Shown: piece after piece, positions 30,358-38,307 of the stretch
Layout of the letters: every line of letters begins with the position of its first letter
Position numbering within the stretch: position 1 is the first letter of the stretch
Source: Robiginitomaculum sp.
GTDB lineage: Bacteria > Pseudomonadota > Alphaproteobacteria > Caulobacterales > Maricaulaceae
DNA: 42,695 bases
Reading direction: 5' to 3'
Assembly: GCA_002733905.1 (NCBI GenBank)
Contig: NVXK01000009.1
Coordinates: forward strand, 110,479-153,173
Made by a program: the position numbers and the translations under genes
The notes under the pieces: model-generated
Told to the model about the DNA's origin: nothing
What the model saw: only the letters and a program-made list of their open reading frames with translations
Database searches by the model: none

Positions 30358-33300
30358 ATGACAGGCAAGACGTCGAGATCAACACAGTCGAACGCTTTTA
30401 AAACAAGCGCCTTAAAAACCAACACTTTCAAAAAATGGGCGCTAACAGGATGTGCGCTTTCCGTATTGGCAACATATGGATCAGCCTTTGCGCAAGAAGC
30501 AAAAGTATTCGAATTTAAAATGAACAGTGTAGACCTTGGAACCGCGCTGACTGAGTTTAGCATAACAACTGGCAATCAGGTTCTCTTTAACGACGCCGAT
30601 ATTGCAGGTATGTCTGCCGCCAGTTTAAACGGTAACTATACCACCGATCAGGCGATTAAAGTTTTGCTTGCCGAAACAGGGGTTCAATACAGCGTTGATG
30701 CAAATGGTACGCTTCTTGTAGGTGATCGTTTTGTTTCTAAAGGTGCGAAGCAAGCGGAGAGCATTCAAAAATATGCACAGGTGGAAACGCCGATAGCGAC
30801 AACGCGCACTGTTGTAAAACCCAAAGGCTCGTCTGGTGATGGTGTGCCTGTTGAGGTTACTGGGGTTATATTCGCTGAAGGATCAGGCGCACGGTTAAAA
30901 GGGGCACGGATTGAAATTGAAGAAACTGGTCAGGTAGTATCTACAGATGACCTCGGTCGATTTCGGCTTACGAATGTGGCACCGGGTGAATACACCCTTA
31001 GTGTGGATTATCTTGGCTTCGCTCCTCAGTCTACTGTTATTACGGTTGATGGCAGCGCGGAAGTCAAGCAACACTTCACGCTAACAGGTGGTACAGAAGA
31101 AGACGCGGTTTATGTTTACGGCTCACGTTCCGCACGAGCGCAGGCGTTAAACCTTGAGCGTATGGCACCGAATGTGTCCACCGTTTTGTCATCCGATTTG
31201 TTGGGAAGCTTTACAGGCACGACGCTGTCTGAAAGCCTTCGTCGTGCACCAGGGGTGATTTTCGAACGAAGCTCTGATACTGGAGACGGCGCGAATATTG
31301 TGGTCCGTGGTCTTGCGCCAGACTTTAACGTCATTAAGATGAATGGTGTTGAATTGCCTGACGGTACAGGCGTCGGGCGGTCGGCTAATCTTTCCAATAT
31401 TCTTACAGAATCTATTAGCAAAGTTACAATCTCTAAAACACTTTTGCCAAGCCAAGATTCTAGTGGCGCAGGCGGCCTTGTTGAGATTGAGACCAAAAGC
31501 CCGTTTGATAGGCCAAAGAGATATGCTAGCTTTTTGCTAGAGGGTACAAAAAAGGGAAGTGGTTTTGGAGGGGGGTACATGGCAGCAGGTACGGTTTCTG
31601 GCACTTTCGGAAAAAATGATCAATTTGGCCTTGCGGTATCTTTGCAATACAGGGAGCGCGAAACGACGCGAATAAGTTATAACACACGTGACGATACTAT
31701 TTTTTTCGGCCAATATCTACCGCTTCAAGTGGACGGTACACCGTCCATTAGGGGTATTAACTATGTAGATCCGCGCACCCCTTTTCCTTTTGAGTCTGGC
31801 GCAGATGAAGTTTATATTGGCCAGCTCGGATTTACTAGTTCCGAAGTGGAAGTAGAGAACCTTGCATTTACTCTGTCAGGGGCTTGGGAAGTGGGTAGTC
31901 ATTCAAGGCTATTCTTTGATTATCAACGGCTTGACCGAAACGATACCCGTTATACGTCGGGTACGGGAATAACGGCTAAACTTGGTTATGGGACTCACGA
32001 TATCAACTCCTTGGGGGGGGAGCCTCGTCAAGCTTTGGAGTGGCAGTCCAATCAGCGGCTTAATATAACGTCCAGCTATAATTATTTGCCAGATACGGAA
32101 GCTATAACTGACGTATATAGTTTCCGAGGAGAAAGTGATTTAGGCAATTGGCATTTAAATTATCTGGCTGGATATACGGAAGGAACGACAAGTCGAGAAA
32201 TAAATGTTCTTAATGTCTCCGTGCCCACTTTCCACCTCACGTCTAATGAACTTTTGCCAGAAGCATTCCACACGATAGAGGGACGCGTGCTTTCACCATT
32301 CCCACGTCTCTTGCCGGGCGATGGCAGTTTTCCAGAGCCTTTGCTATCTGAGGCTGGGTTTAACCTCATCAATGATCCCGAAAATTATGGTTTTGGTACA
32401 ATACGACACACGGTCAATAAAGGTCGAAACGAACGCTATATTGGCGAATTGAGTGCACGGTATAATTTCAATGGATCACGGTTTAAATATCTTGAAGCGG
32501 GCCTCTCTTATAAAGAATCTGAATTCCGTAGTGGTTTGCATAAAAATACTACTTATTATGATATAGGGGGGCTGACCTTGGCGGATTTTGGCCTTGTTCC
32601 CCGCTCATCTTCCCTTGCAGATATTGGAGTGAGTACCCAACTTAATCAGATATCACGGGCCGATCTCGTGCCTTTTCTGGTAGATTATGTGCCTTCGATC
32701 GCCGTGGATTGTAACCCAAGTAGTACGTGTCCGACTGGAACCTTACTACGGAGATCTGTTAGTCGGGCAAGCCCGCTACTCTTGCAACAATACACCAATG
32801 AGGACGAGTTTGCAGCTTATGTGCAAGGTGCGTTTGAGATCGGCAAGCTTGAGGTCATTGGCGGTGTACGGATGACAAAAGTAGGGATTGAGGCCGTGAA
32901 TCTCGTGGCGCCATCGGTTTATGATGAATTTTTCAGTTTTGATCAGGAATTTTATGATGATAATAGTGTGCTGAAAGGAGAAACTGCCGAACAGACCGAC
33001 TTTCTTCCTCGGCTTTTGGCCAATTATCGGTACAAAGATAATGTTGTCTTCCGCGGAGGGTATTATCTATCTGTTGCGAGGCCACAGATTGAGCTTTTGT
33101 CAACAACGCCGAATGTATTTCTCGCCCTCGCACCTTATTTCGGGCCTAGCGGTAATCAACCAACCCTTACGATCGTAAAAGGTAACCCAAATCTAGTGCC
33201 AGCAAAGACCCATAGTTTTGATTTTAGTGCGGAATATTATGATAATGCAGTTGGCGTGTTGAAGATCGGAGCTTTTTATAAGCGCATTGATGATCTACTG

Positions 33301-34005
33301 GAAAGTAGTGTTTCTAATGGTGAGGGGTTTCTGTCAGAAGTAGCAAATATATTGCCTGACGATCCAAGGTTTCAAGATGTATTAGATAATCCAACTGATT
33401 ATGATATTGTTCTAGTCGTGCCGGAAAATAACGACACTAAGGCGGAAATTTGGGGGTTTGAAACCTCGCTAGAGAAACAGTTTACTTTCCTACCTGGCGT
33501 GTGGAAGGGTTTTGGTGTTTATGCGAATTATACTTATACGAATAGTTCTAAGGAACAGCCAGATCGATGGTTTAAACATCCAGTGTTGGACGAAAGTGGA
33601 GCTGTCACAGGCTATGAAACGGAAGATTTTATCGTTTCGGATGTTCGTTTTGATGGCCAAGCGAAACATTCAGGTACATTTGGATTGACCTATAACCAAT
33701 ATGGTGTTGATGCTAATCTTGCCTATACAGCTCAGGCTCGGCGACAAACAGGTTATGACGATTTTAACTTGCATGATTTCGAGGAAGGTTATGGCACCCT
33801 TGATTTTCGGATAGAATATAATTTCGATAAAGGGGCCGCTCAGTACCGCGTTTATTTCGAAGGTGCTGATCTGACTCGCGGGGCCGATGACCCATATATA
33901 CAAACAAGTATAGGTGCCGATGACGGGGTAACCCCTAAATACTACACCGGTGGCACATATTACGGCGGACGTACGTTCAAAGTCGGTGTATCGGCGAAAT
34001 TTTAA
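30358..34005 (+). CDS. TonB-dependent transducer receptor with STN domain
   Basis: A receptor of about 1215 residues from ATG 30358, with GGACGGGGAGAAC upstream; the frame is open to 30274. Signal peptide to about residue 46 (YGSAFAQ). An STN/secretin short domain occupies residues 52-121 (KMNSVDLGTALTEFSITTGNQ), the part that signals to FecR. A CarboxypepD_reg-like beta sandwich follows (VTGVIFAEGSGARLKGARIEIEETG pattern, about 165-240). The plug reads VLSSDLLGSFTGTTLSESLRR-APGV, and the very long barrel ends in F (KVGVSAKF). Unusually large receptors with this sandwich domain import bulky substrates such as peptides or glycans. Closed by the terminator at 34032, but the next genes continue in the same direction. 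Confidence 0.92.
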   Translation: MTGKTSRSTQSNAFKTSALKTNTFKKWALTGCALSVLATYGSAFAQEAKVFEFKMNSVDLGTALTEFSITTGNQVLFNDADIAGMSAASLNGNYTTDQAIKVLLAETGVQYSVDANGTLLVGDRFVSKGAKQAESIQKYAQVETPIATTRTVVKPKGSSGDGVPVEVTGVIFAEGSGARLKGARIEIEETGQVVSTDDLGRFRLTNVAPGEYTLSVDYLGFAPQSTVITVDGSAEVKQHFTLTGGTEEDAVYVYGSRSARAQALNLERMAPNVSTVLSSDLLGSFTGTTLSESLRRAPGVIFERSSDTGDGANIVVRGLAPDFNVIKMNGVELPDGTGVGRSANLSNILTESISKVTISKTLLPSQDSSGAGGLVEIETKSPFDRPKRYASFLLEGTKKGSGFGGGYMAAGTVSGTFGKNDQFGLAVSLQYRERETTRISYNTRDDTIFFGQYLPLQVDGTPSIRGINYVDPRTPFPFESGADEVYIGQLGFTSSEVEVENLAFTLSGAWEVGSHSRLFFDYQRLDRNDTRYTSGTGITAKLGYGTHDINSLGGEPRQALEWQSNQRLNITSSYNYLPDTEAITDVYSFRGESDLGNWHLNYLAGYTEGTTSREINVLNVSVPTFHLTSNELLPEAFHTIEGRVLSPFPRLLPGDGSFPEPLLSEAGFNLINDPENYGFGTIRHTVNKGRNERYIGELSARYNFNGSRFKYLEAGLSYKESEFRSGLHKNTTYYDIGGLTLADFGLVPRSSSLADIGVSTQLNQISRADLVPFLVDYVPSIAVDCNPSSTCPTGTLLRRSVSRASPLLLQQYTNEDEFAAYVQGAFEIGKLEVIGGVRMTKVGIEAVNLVAPSVYDEFFSFDQEFYDDNSVLKGETAEQTDFLPRLLANYRYKDNVVFRGGYYLSVARPQIELLSTTPNVFLALAPYFGPSGNQPTLTIVKGNPNLVPAKTHSFDFSAEYYDNAVGVLKIGAFYKRIDDLLESSVSNGEGFLSEVANILPDDPRFQDVLDNPTDYDIVLVVPENNDTKAEIWGFETSLEKQFTFLPGVWKGFGVYANYTYTNSSKEQPDRWFKHPVLDESGAVTGYETEDFIVSDVRFDGQAKHSGTFGLTYNQYGVDANLAYTAQARRQTGYDDFNLHDFEEGYGTLDFRIEYNFDKGAAQYRVYFEGADLTRGADDPYIQTSIGADDGVTPKYYTGGTYYGGRTFKVGVSAKF

Positions 34006-34031
34006 CTTTGCAGTATTGTTAAACAATGAGT

Positions 34032-34070
34032 CCACCGCTTTATCTAAAATAAAGCGGTGGGTTGTTTTTT
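34032..34070 (+). terminator. Rho-independent terminator after the STN receptor gene
   Basis: A perfect 12-bp stem CCACCGCTTTAT/ATAAAGCGGTGG with a 5-nt loop is followed by GTTGTTTTTT. This is a strong intrinsic terminator. Confidence 0.93.
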
Positions 34071-34108
34071 ATTAATTTATATTCTTCAATTGAAAGTCAC
34101 TCCCCGCC

Positions 34109-36058
34109 ATGTCTCGTGCCCTCTCAAACACTGTCTTTTTCCTACCCGCAATATTTTGTCTAACCGCTTGCGGCAATGCTGAAACCAATGCTCCCCAACA
34201 AGGAATAGTTCAATTTACCTCTGAACACACCAGTTCCGATCAGGCTTGGGAAACACTTACGTCAAGCGGGGAACGCTCTGAGCGGTTGGCAGGGGAGGGG
34301 AGCCTGCAATATTTTATGCGAGAGGTAGAACTTTCCGACATTCGCCGCCGGGAACTGGGTTTAAAGTTTTGGCATGACTATCCAAACGATCCACGTCGGT
34401 ACAAATGGCTAACCCTGACCGTCCATATGCCTCCCCATTATGCCCAAGACATTTATGAATGGACGAAGAATGAAACGGTGTTGGCTCCGAATACTGCTGT
34501 TGTCAGTACGGACGAACTTGCTAAATGGGAAAAGGCATATCCCGCCATGCGTGAATCTTTTCAAAAATCGTCAGAGGTCACAGATATTGAGCGCCGTTTT
34601 TTATGGGTGGGAGAGATTGAGCAGAAAATATTGCGCATGGTCGAAGCTCACGCTGGTGGTGAGAGTGTCAATAGAGTTTCGATTTTGGACGAAATTGTTG
34701 ATTTTATCGGAACCTACCCCAAAGCTCTCAAAGAAAATGATAAGAGTAATTTTCGTTGGGGCCAACAGATGTTGACTACATATGTCACGGTTGAGCATGC
34801 TGATGTATTTGGGCTTAAACAGAAACAAGAAAGTCTTGCTTTTTTTGAACAGCTTAAGAATACGGGTAATAAGTCATACGCAAATATTGATGGTAGATTG
34901 GCTAGACAAAGACAACAACTAGCAGCCAAAAATAGAATAGCCGATATGAGTGAGGGCACGCGCTTGTTAAGGTCCCTGCCGGGTACCTTGACCGATCACC
35001 CGTCGACAAGCGAGGGCCGTATCGCCGCCAACCATGACAGAATTATCAATTATTGGAAATTCCGAGAAATCGGTAGAACATTCTTCCATGAGTATTTTGG
35101 TCACGCCGAAAAAATTCAATGGTTAGGGGTAGTGGGAGGTAGGGATTCCGTGACCTATTATCAGAATTTTGTAGATTCAATCCATATAAACCATGCTTCG
35201 TCAGATAAAGAGGCATCCGCCGAATGGAAGCAAGCCTATGCCGAACTACGGGCTGAAATTTGGAGCGATCTACAAACCACTAACTCCCAACGTGGATATA
35301 TTTTAAATAAGGAAATCGGTAGACAATTTTTGGATGTGCGCGCCGCCTGGCGGGACAATAGGGATAAAAAAGGACTTCAAGCATTACTTGACAATATTCA
35401 TATGCTTTATACGAAGTATGGAAGCGGTAAAAATTATACCGACATTTATACTACAGCTCATGGGCCGCGGACACATTCCACTGCAATTATCCGAGACTAT
35501 AAAATCTTAGGCATGAGTGATGATGATGTGCTCACCTTTTTTGAACCCATGCTTTCTTATGAAGATGAAGATTTACAAAACTTGGCAAAGGCCGCGTTCA
35601 ATTTCGTTGAATTGAAACGCACGCCCTTTGAATTTGTAGCCAAAACCCTTCATGGTGAAGATTTTGACATGAATGATATGCGCGGTAAAATTGTGCTTGT
35701 TGATCATTGGAATACGGGTTGTTCTGCCTGCATCAGGGGCATGCCTAGCATTGATAAAACATACCAAGAATATAAGGATAAAGGGTTCGAAGTTTTATCG
35801 ATCTGTTATGACGCGACCGAAAATAAGAAACTTGTATTGAGGGTTGAAGAAGAACTCGATCTTACCTGGACAACTGTGGACGGAGAATCACAAGAAGGTT
35901 TGATAAAAAATAAATATGGCTATCCAGGTTATCCACAATACATGCTGCTGAACCGTGATGGTACCATTTATGCTGGTACGGGGGATGTGGTGGCTAAAGG
36001 ATTACCAGCTCTTCTTGATGAAATGTTAGCCGCTGAAAAAGCGGCGACGAACAAATAA
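34109..36058 (+). CDS. Lipoprotein with C-terminal thioredoxin-like domain
   Basis: A 649-residue envelope lipoprotein (FCLTACGN lipobox, Cys21). Residues about 30-500 are helical, hydrophilic and rich in Trp/Lys/Glu, without a domain I can name. The C-terminal 140 residues are a TlpA/AhpC-TSA thioredoxin fold: MRGKIVLVDHWNTGCSACIRGMPSID with the redox pair Cys538-Ser-Ala-Cys541, then FEVLSICYDATENK and the cis-Pro region YGYPGYPQYMLLNRDG. It probably exchanges disulfides in the periplasm, fed by the DsbD-type protein encoded next. The large N-terminal part may bind the receptor's cargo (inference). The start has only a weak ribosome binding site. Confidence 0.85.
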   Translation: MSRALSNTVFFLPAIFCLTACGNAETNAPQQGIVQFTSEHTSSDQAWETLTSSGERSERLAGEGSLQYFMREVELSDIRRRELGLKFWHDYPNDPRRYKWLTLTVHMPPHYAQDIYEWTKNETVLAPNTAVVSTDELAKWEKAYPAMRESFQKSSEVTDIERRFLWVGEIEQKILRMVEAHAGGESVNRVSILDEIVDFIGTYPKALKENDKSNFRWGQQMLTTYVTVEHADVFGLKQKQESLAFFEQLKNTGNKSYANIDGRLARQRQQLAAKNRIADMSEGTRLLRSLPGTLTDHPSTSEGRIAANHDRIINYWKFREIGRTFFHEYFGHAEKIQWLGVVGGRDSVTYYQNFVDSIHINHASSDKEASAEWKQAYAELRAEIWSDLQTTNSQRGYILNKEIGRQFLDVRAAWRDNRDKKGLQALLDNIHMLYTKYGSGKNYTDIYTTAHGPRTHSTAIIRDYKILGMSDDDVLTFFEPMLSYEDEDLQNLAKAAFNFVELKRTPFEFVAKTLHGEDFDMNDMRGKIVLVDHWNTGCSACIRGMPSIDKTYQEYKDKGFEVLSICYDATENKKLVLRVEEELDLTWTTVDGESQEGLIKNKYGYPGYPQYMLLNRDGTIYAGTGDVVAKGLPALLDEMLAAEKAATNK

Positions 36059-36082
36059 TCAATCGCGTCCAAATGAAATAAA

Positions 36083-36110
36083 GTGCGCTCGTTCAGGAGC
36101 GCACACTTTT
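36083..36110 (+). terminator. Stem-loop between thioredoxin lipoprotein and dsbD-like gene
   Basis: GTGCGCTC/GAGCGCAC, a perfect 8-bp stem with a 6-nt loop, is extended by AAA/TTT-type flanks and followed by ACTTTTC. A moderate intrinsic terminator. Confidence 0.7.
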
Positions 36111-36140
36111 CTACACCTCCTACATTAGAGACATATACTC

Positions 36141-38255
36141 ATGAAAATTCTAAGTTTGACCAAAACCGTATGTGTACTTTGGGTATGGTTTTTGCTCGTC
36201 TCTTTGTTCGCGTCAGGGATTAATGCAGCCGCGCAAGATCAATCTACGGACAAAATGGTACGTACCTTGCTTGTGAGTGATACAAGCGAAGTTACCCCCG
36301 GTAACGGTTTTATCGCGGCCTTGCGCCTTGACCATTCGGACGGTTGGCATACCTATTGGAAATCCCCCGGCATTGGCGACGCCACTACTATTAAGTGGAG
36401 TTTGCCAACGGGTTGGATTGCAGATGATATCGACTGGCCTGTCCCTCATAAAATACTCTTGCGCGACGGCAAGGTGTCTGGTCATGGCTTTGACGGGGTA
36501 AGCTATTTACCTGTGCGTATGCTTGTATCCGCAGACGCGAAAATAGGCAGTGAGGTTATTCTTCGTGCCAAGGTCGAGTTTTTGGTGTGCGAATATGATT
36601 TTTGTGTGCCCGGCACGAAAAACCTGAAACTCTCATTGTTTGTTTCAGATAACGCCGTTCCGAACAAAGAGGTGCGGGCTGAATTGGCTGAAATGCCCAT
36701 GCCGGAAGCAGGCGAAAATTGGACGATATCCGCCGTACATAGTGGCGATAATATTGTACTCTCGGTTAAAGCGGATGAGGCCATCACAGAGCTACATTTT
36801 TTCTCTCATGATGAACTTATCTGGCACACCGTAGCGCAGAATTTTGAGGTGCATAAGAACGGTTTGGTCGCAACCTTGCCCATAGACAATTATTATGAAC
36901 CCGAACTGGAACTCTTCTCTGGCGTTTTGGCTTTCACGGATGCTAAGGGAAATTACCGTGGTGTCTTGATCAACGTCCCGATTGAAGAGGCAGGCACAGG
37001 CGTACAAAACGCAACGCCGCAAAACCTTATATCATTGCTTAAACTAATCGCATTTGCATTTCTGGGCGGGCTTATTCTAAATCTAATGCCGTGCGTTTTA
37101 CCGATCTTGTCTTTGAAGGCCTTATCGCTTGCAAAGTCTTCGGGTGAAAGCGCCCGCGCCGCAAGGTTGGACGGGTTTGCCTATGCGTTTGGTGTCGTCC
37201 TTAGTTTTGTTCTTATCGCTATTGTCATGCTAATAATTCGCGCAAGTTTAGGCGCAGTCGGTTGGGGTTTTCAATTACAACAGCCCGCAATCGTATTAGG
37301 GCTTGCTCTATTGATGATGTTGATTGGTTTGAATTTGCTTGGGGTGTTTGAAGTTCAGGTTTCTATACAAGGCACAGGCCAATCCCTGACCACGAGAAAA
37401 AATAGCCTTGTCGCCTCTTTTTTTACCGGCGTGCTTGCCGTTGTGGTGGCTGCCCCTTGTACAGCGCCGTTCATGGCGTCGGCTATTGGTGTTGCCTTGG
37501 TGCAATCTGCCCCGATTGCGATTGTGATCTTTGCGGCTCTGGGGTTTGGACTTGCCTTTCCATATCTGTTATTAAGTATCGCACCTGCAACCCGTAAAAT
37601 ACTCCCAAAACCGGGTGCATGGATGGATGTGCTCAAACAAGTTCTCGCCTTTCCGATGTTCGCTACCGGTATTTGGTTACTTTGGGTCTTGGGTGGTCAA
37701 ACCGGAAAAGACGGTATGACAATCGGGCTGTTGGCGGTCTTGTTTATTGGCTTTGCTGCATGGGCATATGGCAAGCGTGGCACAGTATGGAAAGCCGTGT
37801 CTCTTATCGGCCTTGCGATCGCAGGTTTTGCGATTTTCTCATTGGTGCAGATACCACCGGGGGCAGCTTCCGATACAGGTAAGCGCGGTACATCGACAGC
37901 GCTGTTTGAAACGGTCGACTACACGCCGCAAGCTTTGGATGATCTTTTATCTCAAGACACAGCCGTATTTGCATATTTCACGGCGGACTGGTGCATTAGC
38001 TGTAAGGTCAATGAGCGTGTCGCCATCAAGAAACAAGAAACAGCAACCTTCTTCAAAGAGGCTAACATCACCGTTATGGTCGGTGACTGGACAAGCCAAG
38101 ACCCCGCGATTACTAAAATTCTAACGCAATATAAACGTGCTGGGGTGCCCATGTATCTCTATTTTAAACCCGGCACTAAAGCCAACCAAGGCGTTCTTCT
38201 GCCTCAAGTCCTCACTCCGGCAATCCTCAAAAAAAGCATTGAAAAAGCATCATAG
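36141..38255 (+). CDS. Thiol:disulfide interchange protein, DsbD/ScsB family
   Basis: A 704-residue three-part electron carrier. After the signal peptide (ASGINAAAQ) the N-terminal periplasmic domain has FLVCEYDFCVPGTK, the C-x5-C-[VI]-PG pair. The central membrane domain (about residues 295-575, eight helices) has the two redox prolines/cysteines NLMPCVLPILSLKALSLAKS and VVAAPCTAPFMASAIG. The C-terminal periplasmic thioredoxin domain has FAYFTADWCISCKVNERVA. All three Cys pairs are present, so it can pass reducing power from cytoplasmic thioredoxin to periplasmic partners, most simply the CSAC lipoprotein upstream. The DsbD_C-like N-terminal layout is closer to the ScsB type than to E. coli DsbD. 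Confidence 0.92.
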   Translation: MKILSLTKTVCVLWVWFLLVSLFASGINAAAQDQSTDKMVRTLLVSDTSEVTPGNGFIAALRLDHSDGWHTYWKSPGIGDATTIKWSLPTGWIADDIDWPVPHKILLRDGKVSGHGFDGVSYLPVRMLVSADAKIGSEVILRAKVEFLVCEYDFCVPGTKNLKLSLFVSDNAVPNKEVRAELAEMPMPEAGENWTISAVHSGDNIVLSVKADEAITELHFFSHDELIWHTVAQNFEVHKNGLVATLPIDNYYEPELELFSGVLAFTDAKGNYRGVLINVPIEEAGTGVQNATPQNLISLLKLIAFAFLGGLILNLMPCVLPILSLKALSLAKSSGESARAARLDGFAYAFGVVLSFVLIAIVMLIIRASLGAVGWGFQLQQPAIVLGLALLMMLIGLNLLGVFEVQVSIQGTGQSLTTRKNSLVASFFTGVLAVVVAAPCTAPFMASAIGVALVQSAPIAIVIFAALGFGLAFPYLLLSIAPATRKILPKPGAWMDVLKQVLAFPMFATGIWLLWVLGGQTGKDGMTIGLLAVLFIGFAAWAYGKRGTVWKAVSLIGLAIAGFAIFSLVQIPPGAASDTGKRGTSTALFETVDYTPQALDDLLSQDTAVFAYFTADWCISCKVNERVAIKKQETATFFKEANITVMVGDWTSQDPAITKILTQYKRAGVPMYLYFKPGTKANQGVLLPQVLTPAILKKSIEKAS

Positions 38256-38307
38256 CAATTCACATAAACGTCAAAATAACCAAAGCATACATAATCGGGA
38301 AACCCAC

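Noticed and set aside
31116-31604. 162-codon reverse frame inside the STN receptor
   Set aside because: Opposite strand of a strongly supported receptor gene, with no recognisable protein features.
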